The notes: generated by a model not told the origin, from the sequence alone. DNA of 64,000 nucleotides from Oidiodendron maius Zn (GCA_000827325.1 KN832871.1:434001-498000); one strand, 5' to 3'. Counted from the stretch's first letter, positions 1 to 13,071 are shown. Numbers and translations are program-made.

Positions 1-3000
1 CGAGACTACTTCTGGACGATCGTATGAGGTGGTCCCATCGTGATAGGGCGCTTCGACCGGAGCCCGGGTGACGAGACCATTCGGTCCTGGCAACTACCGT
101 ACAATGCGAGGAGAAAATATGATAGATAGCGGTCCTGCATACGAGATGGAGAGGCACTGATGTCACGGTGCCAATGGCTGGCCTGGTTCATATTTTAGCC
201 ATGGGCTATATTACCATATTGCTATTGTCGCGTACTACCGCCGAGCCATTTTGTTGCTAGCACTGGCAATATACGAAGTACATACTGTAGGAGGAAGCGG
301 GTAAAGGACAAGACACTGCACAAGCGAGGTGAGATTAGATTATATTACACTGCGGTGTCCATGCTACAGTAGAGCCCTTTCACTGGGGGCGGTATCCTGC
401 TTATTCAGATCTCAGGAGGAAGAAATATGTCCGACAAGGTATGCTATATTGCGCGGAAGCATGATTCCTGTCTGCGGCAGGTCGTCGTGGATATGCTCAT
501 CCTTGGATGCTCTCTGACTGTACGAAGTATGCTGAAATGGCACCATCGAGATAAGACGCCGTGGGGGGTTCCGCTACAACGCAGCGCTGGTAATCATCCC
601 ATCACCACACAGTAGTCCCATGTACAATTATCCAGCTGGACTGTGTCGAAGGCCTGTCCTCACCCTATCCTCTCGTCGGCTAGGTGGCCACACGCCATCT
701 CCCATTCCCCCCCTTTCAAACCCACCCAATGCGCTCCGTGCCTCTCCCCGCATTCTCCGTGCGGCCACCACGGGATACCCAACACGGCTCCGTCCCCGAT
801 GGAAAGGGTGTTCTTCCTGTCCCTATCGCCGCAGGTGCGTCCGGATCGGAAGAGCAGGAGCAGCAGGATTGAAAGGCACTAAAGAAAAAATTTGGACGAG
901 AGGACGGCGACGGGGGGCCATGTACGGAGCGCTGAGAGGGGCGTGGTAATCGGATGCCATCTCTCCTAAGTTCTTGCGAGCACAACGGGGCTGCCCGCGC
1001 GATCTCAGCCAAGCAGAGGAGAAAGCCAAGGACCCGCCAGCCAGCCATGGCCAACCGAGAAGAGGAATACGCTGCGGCCGCATAGGGAAGCGTGCAGGAT
1101 GCCCGTCATCATGGCGACCCAGAAGGGAACGAGTCGTGCAGCGGAGAGCTGAGCCACCAACAGCATGAACGCCTCTGTTGGTCTCGGTGACAGAAACGGC
1201 ATAATGGGATGGGATATACCTCGCGATGTCTTGGCGGGCTGTACCATTCCGTACCTCTCTCTCTCGATGTATTTCTTCGTACCGACCTGTATTGTCGGCC
1301 TGATTCTATCCCCCTTACCCGCACAGAATCTCAGCCTTCAAGGCCTCTGACCCACCGCTGGGGGGTGCTTACGGAGTGATCACGATGCACGATGTGATCG
1401 GATCAGATCAGTCGATCAGATCCTTGGCCGAAAAACATGGCATCGATATGCATTTGCTTGATAATTCCTTGTGCTGATAAAACCTGCTCCCCGGAAAGCA
1501 GCGGAGTGCAGGATCTATAATATCATCCCACGCTGTGCTGACCACCGAAGCGAGTGTTCCATATGTTCCTTGAGGGTGATCGCTACATCATGACTGTACC
1601 TCCGACAAGTACAGTACCCTGATGCGGTAGGGGAATTCCAGAAGGTACCTAGCGAGGACTGAGGAGCAACAGCCATTTGAGTCTTAAGTGATACTTCCGC
1701 TTCCGATGAAGCCGGCGTATCGGACCCTCCTCTGCTTCGTCCTCCATTTCTACGTCATGGTTCTTAGGTTCGTGATCTTGTGCAAGTCTCAGATCTCCGC
1801 TGCGAAAGGTAGGTACGTTCTGTAGTGCTGAGGCAGCTGATCTCTGGGGTGGCTGTCCCCCTGATCCCTCGAGGGGTCCGTCGCCTGGACATTCCCTATC
1901 ATGGCTTGTAGTTGTGTGCGTGGTGTATGATAGTTGTGCCAACTTTTTTGTTACGGACCATTCGCGAGTACTTTTCGGCCGTAAGCGGGAATTGGAGTGT
2001 TCACATCTTTTCAGGTGAATCTTGAATCTTACGCAAACGGGGGGGCCATCCCAGGTACTGTACCCCGTAGGCGTGAGGGAGGTGTGTTCAGCTGCCTTGC
2101 GACCCTGGGCGCCCGATCTCGAATCAGACGGCACGGGGTCCGGAGACGGCGAAGAAGGCTGAGTCTCTTTGTTTCTTGGCCGCCCGCTAGCTCGGTTGGA
2201 ACGGGTTGAGAGCGTGATGTGTACGTACTGTTCCCTATGTACCACGCTCTGCTCTGTAAGGCGCGAGGTACGAAGGATCTATTGAGGGGGCACGGGATAG
2301 AATGTGGGGAAGGCTGCGCAGGTGAGTACGAGGACGAGACTTATGGCTTGGGGCTGTGACTGGATGGGAAAAAATGGTATTCAGTCAGGGAATGGAGGCG
2401 TGGCTGTACTGAATCGGGCGTTCGCATGGCGTTCAGACATGGCGTTCATATGGCCTTCATCTAGATTCATCTCGGCTTTTCCTGTGCACGATGGCCATTT
2501 CCGGCAGCACGTCTGCAAAGCACTATCAGAGAGGACAGAAAAGTCCTGAGGAGGATGGCCGATCTGGCCCAAACCATCTTATATTGCACCAGGGAGGAGG
2601 TGCGGGCACAGTTCATCCACGAGTACTGCACAAGCTTCAGATACGGCTCGAAGCTATATGGAATTACATTGGCTGGCGCATATTACGCACTTCGAATGCT
2701 GTTTTTGGCGACGCCCATCTACTGTACACACTGCACATACTGCACGGAGTACTCGATCTAGCCAAACCTCGCCGCGCCGCATGGACAGCGCCACTTCCCA
2801 TAGGCTGCCCGCCATATTGAGTTGCAGATTTTGATTTCAGATTTTCCCCCTACCAGTCCCCTTCCGCGATTGATGGCTTGATGGGAAGAGGAGTCTGCTC
2901 GACGCACCAACCACCTCCCTCGCATCCATCTCCGATCTGCCGTTTCTCCTGGGTTCTGCCCACCTGAGAGGGAATGTTGAGATTGCGACCAGCCAGGCAC

Positions 3001-5079
3001 GGACGAATCACCGCCCGTGGTCAACTTGCGGAGCATAGAGGCCGCACAGATGGTTGTGGCAGACATGTAGGCGAGAGCCTAGCTCCCTGCTGAGGATCGT
3101 AGACGGGGGGCGCGACGAGTTGCACAACTCTCCGTCATCGCGGCCTCCCTCGACTTTCGTGGCCAGCGAAACCCATATCCTAAGCCAACAGCAAAACCAA
3201 CCCCCGTGGCCCCTTCAGCGGCAGACGCTGTAAAGTACAGTCAACCTCGTTTCGCAATCTGCCCTTTTCAATCTATCCCCTGCCCCACTGCCTGCCCGGG
3301 TGGCGGCGCGTAGAGGGATGGACAGCACACCCTTTTGTGTTTTATCGCCTGGCCGTAATGGGAGAGCCCATCCCCAGGGGCGGGGATCGGGGTGTTTGGT
3401 GCTGAGAAAATGATGGATGAAGCCGTGGGCGGCTCGCCCTTGATCCCTTCGATTTTCCCCTCAAGCATGAACGACCGACTACATCTGGCATGCCGATCCC
3501 CGGGCGGGTGCGGTACGGGGCGGGTGAGGGGTGGAGAAGAGAGGGTACTGTAGTGTCCTTCAGGTGGTAGTAGCGTGTAGTAGTAGGGTACTGCTATTCT
3601 GATACAGCATCAAAGGTACTTGTGGTGTACCTCGCGCAGGCGTCAGGCACTGCCTTCCCTCAGTGCAGGCCCCCAGCACGGAGGTTTCGTCGCCGCTCAT
3701 AGCTGTGATCGCCTACGGGGTGCATGCATACGGCTGCTGAGAAGAGGTATCTGTCATGTACCGGGAGAAGCGGCAAAAGATTGTCTCAGCGAGGGAAAAT
3801 GCATTATTATGGATATTACGACGATGCGAGGGCATCTGGTGCATAGGATGCGCAGGCATGGAGGATGAAAGATATGGCTACGGTATCGATGAACGCACGC
3901 CGCGCTGCGCGAGAGGGAGAAGACGACCCTTCTCAATGGCTCTAGCTTGAACAACCAACGACAGCTGCGCACTGCACTGCAATCTAGCATGAATGTGCGA
4001 CGTTGCGCGCCCAGCGAGCTGGCTCAGCATCTGCCACGGGGGGGGGGATCCCCCCGAGTCCCAGCGACGGCCAGAACCGCATGCTGGGAATGTGCTTCCA
4101 CGCCAATGGATCGTGTTGGTGTTGGTGGACGGTCGCAGATGGCACGTTGGTACAGTACAAATGACTACGCGGTACGAGGTACACCACCCGACCGAGAGTG
4201 TATGGACTGCCGCCCACAACAGCGCGCAGGAATGAGCAGGACTGCTGGCTGCAACCCCTCTCGATCCATACAGCGAGCCTTCTCGTGCTCTCATCGCGCG
4301 CCCTCTGCCCTCATCCTGCTCTGGTCCACGCCCTACCAAAACCCTTCTCCTGCCTGCGCGCCCTCTCACTGGCCCCGCTGGCTGCAGGCGCGTCTCGATG
4401 GGGCAGACCACACTGCCTGGCCAATGAGCGTCCGCGTGACCTGCCGGGGGGCTAGTGGACGCTGGTACGGCGGCCACTGCGCGCGAGGGTTTCGTGGCCA
4501 GGGGGTGGGAAACGTCAGAGGAGGACGTTAGTGCCGTGGGACGGTTAGGGACGGCGTGCGGGCGAGGCCGAGGTGGGCAGAGTGGAATCATGGAATCATG
4601 GAATGGTGGAATGGTGGTGGAATGGTGGAATCGCGGAGCCGGAGAGACGGTCTCGAAGGACTCGAGAGAGCGTGATCCGGCTGCCACAGAATGGAGAATA
4701 CGGACAGTCTCAGCATCGTCATCAAGGTCGTCAGCGGCATCGTCACCAGATCATGGGTGCACTGCTCTGAGCTGGTGTAGCCGGGAGGGGTGGCTCTATC
4801 GTCCTGCAATTCTGCCTGCGCGCCGGGGTTCTTCTGAATCGATTTTCCCTCACCCACGCCATCCCCTTCGCGACCTAGCGTTGGTCTTCCCTCTGCAGGC
4901 CCCAGCCAGGGAAGCACGGGCCATCCGCCCAGGGTCAGAGATCGCCTTATTGCGACGCTACGGAGGTTATGGCGCGTGCATGCCTGAGGCATGAACAGTG
5001 GTACTTGCCCACACCACACACCCAGTCGCTCCCCCTGTCCCTGGTGGGTGGCCCTGTCGTGGGTGCGTTCAGCGGCAGA
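1..5079. other. Gene-free stretch
   Basis: I find no gene here. Open frames of up to 269 codons occur on both strands, but they overlap one another, have arginine/proline/serine-rich translations typical of GC-rich non-coding DNA, and match no family I know. A short degenerate repeat lies at 4582-4633. The far end probably contains the distal promoter of the Ecl1-like gene. Confidence 0.6.
4582..4633. repeat. Short degenerate tandem repeat (GGAATCAT / GGAATGGT type)
   Basis: About six units of 8-11 nt, first TGGAATCA-type then TGGAATGG-type, in direct order. A simple-sequence tract in otherwise non-repetitive DNA; no function is suggested. Confidence 0.7.
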
Positions 5080-5521
5080 ATAAATATATGGACAACCTCC
5101 TGCTCCTCACTCCCTCTCCACCCACGACGACCCCTCGGAGATGTTATGATATTGAAGAGCCTCCCTCTCCTCTCTCTCTCACAACTTCACCACTCATCAA
5201 CCAACATCCAACTACTTCTACTCTTCGTCCATCACCACTGCCACTTCCTTCCCTCCTTCCCCTCTGCATCCCTCTCCTGAGGAATGCCCGCTGTCGCCAT
5301 CCACAGCCTTCGCTTCGACCGGATTGCACCATCCACCACACATCCTTCCGCAAGGCTCCACCACAGTCACCTCATTTCGCACCATCCTCCACGATCCTCT
5401 CTTCTGAAGGAAATATAATTCCTCGCTACCCACTCGCCTCGCCCTCTGAGACACTCCTGCTTCGTCGACGCCCCTCTGCTCTCTGAAGCCTCAACCAGAC
5501 GACTCTCGACAAGACAATAAT
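5080..5521 (+). promoter_or_regulatory. Probable TATA element and long pyrimidine-rich 5' leader of the Ecl1-like gene, with uORFs
   Basis: A TATA-like run ATAAATATA sits at 5080-5088 and is followed by about 430 nt rich in C and T, as is usual for leaders of highly expressed fungal genes. If transcription starts just downstream, the leader carries three AUGs before the main start: a two-codon uORF (5141-5149), and two 44-codon uORFs (5146-5280 and 5284-5418). The uORFs do not overlap the main frame. The transcription start is inferred, not seen. Confidence 0.45.
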
Positions 5522-5989
5522 ATGGAGTGGTCTCTCGACTTCTGCCTCCCCTGCGACAAGCAGTGCGATGGCCACGTCTACTGCTCAGAAGCCTGCCGTC
5601 TCGCTGAGTACGAGAAGCCCTCGTCAACGGCCGGCTCTGCTGCCTCCTCACCCGTTACGCCTCGCGGGCCGGTCTCATGGCCAGCCACTCGCTCCCACCA
5701 CGGCTTCTACATGGAGCCCGCCTACAACTTCCGAAAGGCTCAACCATACGGCACCACCCCAACCCGCTCCGACTTCTCGTCGCTCGTCCGGACTCACGCC
5801 CCCTCCACGAGGACCGTCCTGACACCCTCGAGCTCGCAGTCCAGCCTCTTCTCCATGCAGAGCGCCTCGTCGACAGCATCCAGCGCCTCCGAGCCGGCCC
5901 AACTCTCGGACGACGCTCGGAAAGCACTCAGGGCATACGCCTCGTCGTTCGACCAGTCACGACGGTCGAGGAGGCAGTCGAGCCATTGA
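5522..5989 (+). CDS. ecl1: Ecl1/2/3-type zinc-binding protein (life-span regulatory factor family)
   Basis: A single-exon protein of 155 residues. The N-terminus (residues 5-31) carries the family signature: LDFCLPCDKQ, then a C-x5-C-x3-C arrangement (C8, C11, C15, C21, C25) ending CRLAEYE. Members of this family (S. pombe Ecl1, Ecl2, Ecl3) bind zinc, extend chronological life span when raised, and respond to nutrient or zinc limitation. The rest is Ser/Pro/Thr-rich and probably disordered, ending in a basic RRSRRQSSH tail. Filamentous fungi usually have a longer disordered tail than the 80-90 residue yeast proteins, as here. The start is the first ATG in frame with the motif. It is the only convincing gene in the first 13 kb. 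The molecular role in filamentous fungi is inferred from fission yeast. Confidence 0.85.
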   Translation: MEWSLDFCLPCDKQCDGHVYCSEACRLAEYEKPSSTAGSAASSPVTPRGPVSWPATRSHHGFYMEPAYNFRKAQPYGTTPTRSDFSSLVRTHAPSTRTVLTPSSSQSSLFSMQSASSTASSASEPAQLSDDARKALRAYASSFDQSRRSRRQSSH

Positions 5990-8900
5990 GTTTTGCAGCA
6001 TCTGTCTACACTAGTCGCACCCTGAGCATTTTCTCCGGCGTTTATATCAAACTCGTGTTCGCGATACCCAATAACCTATAACCTCCTCTCGGCGTTGTCT
6101 CTATATCCACTCTATGAAACTCACTTCAAACTGTTGTACTAAAAGCATATTACGGAGCATTACAAAATCATTATCGTTATCATCATCATCATCATCATTG
6201 CTCGCACGGCATATGGGCGCAATCATGGCGGGGCGGCCGCGCACCCGTTGGAGGGAACCACTATCACATCATCAACCAACATACGCTGGGCGGCGACGGA
6301 GCCGCAATGGCCGGACGGGGCGCAAGGACGACGCAGTTACGCATGTCTATTTCCTTTTTCATTCTTGATGGGCTCTACGCAGTCCTGGCGGCGTCGGCCA
6401 AGGAGGGAGGCCGGGCGCGCGCCCGCGGTCGGCAGTCGGTGGACTTAGGCGGACCATGTTTCAGTCTCAGACAGAAGTCTCGGCTTCTAGTAGATAGAAA
6501 AATAGCAATGACACTGGAATGACCACTGCCATGATATGTCTATGATGAACCCTGAGAAGTGAAAACCGTGATGATCGTCCCTCAGGCCCACGTTCTCCAA
6601 GCAGCGTCTCGTGTCCAACCTTCGTACCCACCCCGCCAGTCGCACCGTCGAGCGTGGTGTCCCTTCTTTGGACATGGCATCTCCATTCTCCACTGGCCAT
6701 CCACTGCATCGCTACCCGCTACTCAACCCAGCCTAGACTCATTTTTTTTTTCTGGCCATCTCTGGCACGGAGCATCTGCTACACCTGTCCATCCCCATCG
6801 TCTCCACCATGGCGGCAAGTCTCCCAACCCCATGTTCAGCGTAGCGCGCGCGCGGGCGTCTTTCTTCTCGCAACATCACTACCCCAAGTTGCCCCCCAAA
6901 TAAATTGGCGGGCGCCACCAATTGATGGGATGAAAATCTGCGGCGCACCCTCCCCTCAGAAATAGAACTTGGCGTTTTATTTTGGTGCTGCTGCGCTCGA
7001 GCACCCAGCGCCTCCGGCGTTCCCGCTCCAGGATGAGGGATGACCCCCCATCTGTCTCCCCTCACGAACTCCGCAGGAGGGAAAGCAGGTATTTCTGTAT
7101 CCGCTATACGGAACGTAGAATAGTTTCCTTGGGTAATTCCCGCGCGCGTGCGCAAATCTTACCTATGAGAGAAGATACACGGGCTACGAAAATTGGCACA
7201 AGGGCAACATGGAGAATATCGATATCCTGCTGCGTGGCTATGCATGGGAATCATCGTCCAGACGAAGACAGATCGTTCCGCGATGCGCAACTCCAAATGC
7301 GGGGAACGGGAAGGGGGCAAAGGCAAAAGAGACAGAAAGAGGCAGGAGGCAAAACTCAGCGGCCTGCCAGCCAAGACCACAAGGCGTCGCATCTTGCGCT
7401 GGATCTCAGCACGGGTCGAAACCTAATTAGGTAGGGGGGTAGGGGAAGCGATACGGGAGAAGCGGCATGCGCGCATACCTCATGATACATTTCCTAACTC
7501 GAGAGGGTAAGTCGAGGGGCGGAGGCCACGAAGAGGGCACGAGGAGGGAGAGAGACCCAAGGAAGTCCGGCTCCCCGCAGAGCTGGAGTGACCAATTCCA
7601 CCGTGGAGAGGCGCTGGTAAGATGGGGGTGCCTGAGCAGGTGGAGGCCCGTCGACAAAGTCTAGTCTAGTAGTGACCTGGCTTAGATCCCACAATTAGCT
7701 AGTTCCCTTCTACTCTACAGCTTCCAACAGACCACGCAGCGCAAGCCCCTCCCATCCCGCCGTCGAGAAGTGCATCGTCGAAGCTCCTCGTAACGAATCA
7801 CAAGATCGCGTGCCTGGCACTCTCTTGCGCTCTCCTACCCACCCCCTATTCAACGGCCAAGTGGTGAGGGGTACGGGCAAACCATTGGCGCTAAATCCGC
7901 ACGGATCCTACGGTGCGTCAGAGGCGCCCGGCGCGCCGACTACGGAGACCGAGAGAACCGCGAAGCAAAAAAAGGGTCGAGGATGACATAAGGAATCATG
8001 ACAATTACTTCCCTGCTCTCTGACCCTTTCCCTCGTACCTCATTTCCTGGAGCCCCAGTAGCAGCGGCGCCGGGGGTGCCAGAGGCTAACCAGTGGACCT
8101 GCGACGGCAATTGCGCAATTACTGTAGCTACCTACAGTAGCTGGCCTGTCTAATCCCGTAGGTGGTGTAGCTGAACGAGTGAGTAAGAAGGGGCAAAAAA
8201 AAATTTCTCAACGCCCAGCATCGCCACCCCACTCACTCCGGATGCACGCATCCCACCCTCAGCAGCCAGCCGCGTCCTGCGCGCAGCCTCTTTGTGTACT
8301 CATACAGCAGACTCTCTCGGATACGCGGACTCCTGGTTGGATGAGGATCGAGGGATTCCCTGTTCACCTTTCTCCTTTTTTGATATAGTACCTTATTATT
8401 TCTTTTTTTCCTTTCTTTGTCTTTTAGGTTTTCTTGAAAAGGGAAGTTCCTTTTCTTACTCAGGATTTTTAATACAGCCACAAAAGGCTCTGGGCGGATT
8501 CATGGCATGACTGGCCTAGAGCAGGTCCCCACCCCGGATGATTCGCTCCTACTGTAAGACGTCTCACAGCCGCGTGGGAAGCATGAAATGATTGAAACAG
8601 AGAAGGCGGATTCATTCCTCCGTCCGAATGCCAGCGAGCCTTCCAGAAGGCTAGCTGAGAGTGAGACATGCAGACTTTTTTTTCTCTCTCTCTTTCTCTC
8701 GTCGCCTCGTTATTTTTGGGATTGTTTGAGGCGGGCCAATGATCTTCGGAGACGTTACGTATGTTGGCTTTAGGCGCTGGACGAGACATTGGTGGAGAGA
8801 GTAGGAGGGAACGCTTCAGGTATCAGTTAGGCGGCAAAGTGGCGAACCAACTTGCAGCCGCATGGCGTCCTCGAGCTGAGCGGAGCTCGATGAGAGGCTG

Positions 8901-11587
8901 AGGCGTAAAAATAAAGGAAAATTTTCTCATTGGTGAGAGTACACATCATCGTGTCTGAAATAGAGAGAGAACTGGAAGATCTCATTTCGTCATGATGTGT
9001 GGATAATATTCGACATGATGATCTGGCTGTCGCTTGCCGTGCGGTAACATGGCATTAGTTCGTCTCGGTGGCGACGTAGCGCCCTTGTGAAGAGTTTTCC
9101 TTCCTCCCCCAGCTCCCTTCCTAGGCCAAGCAAGGGACGGCAGCAGAGCAGTACAGTAGCAGAAACAAGGCAGACATGGATATGGGAATCCACAGATGCG
9201 TTCCGTGACGGTCGTGGCCAGTCAATGCTGTGTACTAGATGGAAAACTCAAACTTCCTGGCCGCGCCGGCAGATGGGGACACAGGCCGGCGGCGGGTGCT
9301 GCCGCAGTGGCGTCCGCAAGGAGCTGGTGAAATGGGAAATTTACCCGCCAAAGTGCAGCAGGAGACATGGAGGGACATGGGAAGGGATAGAATGGGAGCG
9401 TCCCGCTTGGTCTGCTCGAGGTCGAGGACGAGGGTGATTGTGGGTCTTGATGCGATGCAGACGCAGGAGGAGGAAGATGGAAGGTGGCCGGCGGACATTT
9501 TGGGTTTGGATATGCTTGTTGAGGTGAGGTTTGCGCATACGCAAGCGTCGTATTTGCTCTTCGGCGCAGGTTCCGTAGGTTCTGTACCTGGAACAGGTGA
9601 GGTATCATCGAGCACAGCTCACTTTCTTTCTTCTTCCCTACATCACGACCGGGTCCCTTCTCGCGGTCTTACCTCGGGGTACCTTATCTAGTACTACCAC
9701 CGATCAGAGAGTAGAACGCCGACGAGAAACAATTCCAATTACCGTCGTCTATGCGGTCGGCCGGCGGCACTACGATACTTGGTATGCACCCTCCGCTTGC
9801 AGCAGGCTGGCGTCGCATGGCGTTCTTTTTTCGTGATGGGAACGGAGATTGTCTACTTGCTGCAGAACCTAAGCAGGCAAAGCTCCGGTTCAAACCGTTG
9901 CTGCATTAATTATGCCCCAGTTGGTTGCACGGCAGTGAGAATCTCTTCCTGCCGGACTGCCGGTGCGAACAGTGGAGGTTGGAGCCGGCATGTCCGAAGG
10001 TGATGCAGGCCTGTGATGACATGGCGGAGGGGTGTTCGTAGGTAAAGTTCTGTTACAGTATTCCTGTCTGAACTCCACATTCCATGCTGTATGCAGGATC
10101 CATTTACAGGTGGAGTTGCTGCCAAGGACATCAATCCACTTCCCACGCGGGCCGTTAGATGCCATGGACGGGACCAGGAACGTCGAAGTCAACGTTGCAT
10201 GTAAGAGTCCTCCAGTTGCACATTCAGCATAGGTGTTCTCTCCTCCCGTGCTGAACTAATATGTGTACCTGCATCCGAGGGAAAGGGTTTTCTTGCTGCT
10301 TGTAACCAAGAACCTGGACAAAAAAGGGGTATGTCCTCGCACTTGAGTCCGGTAACCGAGCATGTGACGTACCTACGACCTCATCTCTCAACACGAAAAG
10401 AAAAAAGAAAGAAAAAACGGACTAGAAAATTTTCACTTTCCAAACGGTCGCCAGGAATGGAGACAGTTTTGGACCATACGTAGGTGGCATCAATGGCCTC
10501 ACGTCCTGAGTCTTGCCTCCCAATGCATTGTTACTCATCTCCAAACTCCCCACTGACATTTCAACGTCACAGTCCAAGGCACTCCACTGCCCATCGGCCA
10601 CCGGCATCCGAGAGTAGCGGCCACGCAGAGACATCTGCAGAGAACAAATAATTTTTCTCGCTAGTCCCTCGTCATCCTCACGCATATCCAGGGCCTGAGC
10701 TACAGCACGAGAGGCAAAGATGACTCGAGGGACCCGCCGATGACGGAGACCCGGTCCATGGCATGGGCGTGCCAATGTCTCGCTGGCCAGGCAAGGGGTC
10801 ACAGTGTACCGTACATTGAGACCTTCGACTGGCGCGAGGGACGCCGCATCGTGTACTCCACGTCGAGAAGATGTGAATCACCTCCAAGCGGATGCCGAGT
10901 CCACGATGATCTGCGAGGGGCCGTGAATACCCGATACTGAACGAGTGGAATTCCCTCATCTTCATGCGTGATGATGCTAGTCCGCAAGTCCAGAACGCAT
11001 GCAATCGCGGGTCGTAAAAATAGCTATGTTTCTCTCTTTCTTATGGTCTTGCCTCTTGTCTTACGCCGCGGTACGGCTTGCATGTTGTCAGCGCACTCGA
11101 CTACTGCCTTGGAAGCTTCGGGGAACACGAAGAAGAGCTCCGTTTCGGGTCCCTTGCTGCGAAACATTTTCCCCTCTGGTGTATGGCCTAGGCACTCTCT
11201 GTGGTCTGGACTGCTGTGAAAATCTACGCCTTGCGACTTCCAATGGATTCGGTGTTTGCATCTCCCCGGACGCCGACAGTCAGCAGCGTGGAGATAGATG
11301 ATTGTGGAGGGCAGGATACATACACCTCTGTGACACATAACGGTATACACACCTCGGCAGTTACCTAGGTACTATATCTCTCAATAATATCTTTCACTAG
11401 TTCTCGTTACAGAACATGGATGACATGCCATGGTTTCAGGGAACCATCTTCTACTTCCTCTCCATTTTCTTCTCTCCGCCTGCTTTATGCCTCATGAAGT
11501 ATAATAGCGCACAGGAATTAATTTATCGAACAGCACAGTCGCGTCATGCGCAAATTTTAAGAGTTCGCGTAGCACTGTTGAAACATA
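5990..11587. other. Gene-free stretch
   Basis: No gene could be supported in these 5.6 kb. The first few hundred bases are presumably the 3' UTR and terminator of the Ecl1-like gene; a short ATC-repeat lies at 6176-6198. Further on there are scattered open frames of 60-150 codons without recognisable domains, plausible splice structure or start context. The stretch becomes more AT-rich after 11,300, near the transposon. Confidence 0.6.
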
Positions 11588-13071
11588 ACGTGCATGAAAA
11601 GCGAGCCGGCCAGACAAGTGAGTCGGTAACTTTTCAGGGCACCAGTTACAAAATTAATTATTACTTAACCACAACACTATATAATTAAATATTTTAATAT
11701 AATTCGTCTTCCTTAGAGGCCTCCGATACTCTTTCACAAGTGCAAGCATTATTTCCAGTCTTGCTACAATTGCTATAGCGCTGAGTGCATGGCTGCACAC
11801 CTTCCCCCTCACCACTACCACTGCCTATTTCCCTATCTCCCTGGCAATCCCCCTCCTTTAAAGCCATTAAGGCCTCGGCTTCTTCAACCGATAGTGACCC
11901 TCCTTTCTATAGCCTAGTCTTTTTAGTCTTGCAGCGCTTACTTAGTCGGTTATTTGTCTCTTCAAGCTTATGGATGCGAGACCGCAATAAGGCTACCTCG
12001 TGTATAATTGCTATAGAACCCCTAGTAAACTGGTCGACAGCATCAACTATATACAATAGAGAGCTGCCTTGGTAGCCACTAATGAGATTTTTAATAAATA
12101 TTGACTGCTAGGAGGCTTGGGTTGCATTTTTGGGGTCTAAGGGTGCCAGGTATAGGCTGTACCTGGACGAGAATTTGAAGGACTTGGCGTTGCAACACAA
12201 GGAGGAAGGGTATCTGGGGCTCGCTGTGGGTCGAAAGGTGTGATTCTAGTTCCTTTAAAGCCCCTTGAATATTCAAAACAGTTATTGACTCCTAGAACGT
12301 TACTTGAAATGCCGGAAAGGAATCCTCCTTTGCAATATAGGTCTGGCCGCCACATATATAACCCTCAATCTGCTTGCTATAGGCCTTTTTTAATAGGCTA
12401 AAACACCCTATATCTAATGGCTAGAGTATATAGGAAGAGTGTACAGGCATACAGAGGGTAATAATATTGTAGTCCTTACAGTAGAGCTTAAATTCGTCTA
12501 AATAGGCCCCAATCCTATACTTTACAGTTGTATTCTCTACAAGCATAAACCAGGCCCCAATTATAGTCAGATCTTCACATTTAGCTCTCTAATAATCATA
12601 CCTTCGATTAAAACGTATAGTATGCTGTAGTTGTTGTTTTATGAAGTTCGAAGCCCAGAACGATCCGACGCGTCCTGTATTTCGCTTAGCGAGTAGAAGA
12701 TTAACTATATCTTCTACACTACAAAGCCTAAGGAGGAACCCCTTAGAATTAAGGTCAAGAATATATTGAACAATTGCTATTTCCTCAGAATCAGTAAGTT
12801 TTCGAGATTTAGGCTGGCAATCGCGTTGCGACTGTCAAGCGGCGCGTTGGTCACTGAGGGTTGTATATAGCACACTATATAGTTAAGCTGCACCCCAGAG
12901 AGTAAGTTTAGGATCATTTTGGAGAGCTTGGAGGGCGAGGGTAATCTTGCTTTCATTAGAATATGAATCCATATTGAAATGTGGTTGATATATAGTATTA
13001 AATGAAAGGGAAGATAAAAACGCGGAAAGTGGCTGACTCGCTTGTCTGGCCGGCTCACTATACATGCACAT
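11588..13071 (-). mobile_element. Fot1/pogo-type (Tc1/mariner) DNA transposon relic, internally deleted and mutated
   Basis: Terminal inverted repeats of about 47 bp match at 38 of 47 positions (11588-11634 against 13025-13071) and are flanked by TA dinucleotides at 11586-11587 and 13072-13073, the duplication made by this superfamily. The total of 1484 bp is shorter than the roughly 1.9 kb of Fot1. On the minus strand, one reading frame from 12972 shows the N-terminal helix-turn-helix part of the transposase (starting MDSYSNESK, later AIVQYILDLNSKGF) and then jumps in frame to the C-terminal part (LPxHSS-PLDIGCFSLLKKAY). The central segment with the first catalytic acids is missing. Confidence 0.88.
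11766..12972 (-). pseudogene. Dead Fot1/pogo-like transposase
   Basis: Read on the minus strand from ATG at 12972. The frame is interrupted by stops at residues expected to be Lys, Arg and Gln: TAA and TGA early, then TAG at 12589-12591, 12421-12423 and 12292-12294. At least the first two TAGs lie where family members have Gln, so CAG became TAG, a CpA-to-TpA change. After the residues near AWFMLVENT, the sequence continues directly into LDEFKLYCKDYNIITL, so roughly 150 residues of the DDE core are gone without shifting the frame. The C-terminal tail (minus strand, about 12075 down to 11770) keeps the coiled, Ser/Glu-rich end typical of Fot1 transposases. It cannot encode an active enzyme. 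Confidence 0.85.

Noticed and set aside
1649-2245. 198-codon minus-strand frame
   Set aside because: No recognisable domain or splice partner, low-complexity and charged runs only.
3878-4687. 269-codon minus-strand frame
   Set aside because: Overlaps several equally long frames on the other strand, has a Ser/Arg/Pro-rich composition and no domain; typical of GC-rich non-coding DNA.
9888-9899. GGTTCAAACC resembling a tRNA B box
   Set aside because: No A box or cloverleaf could be built around it.
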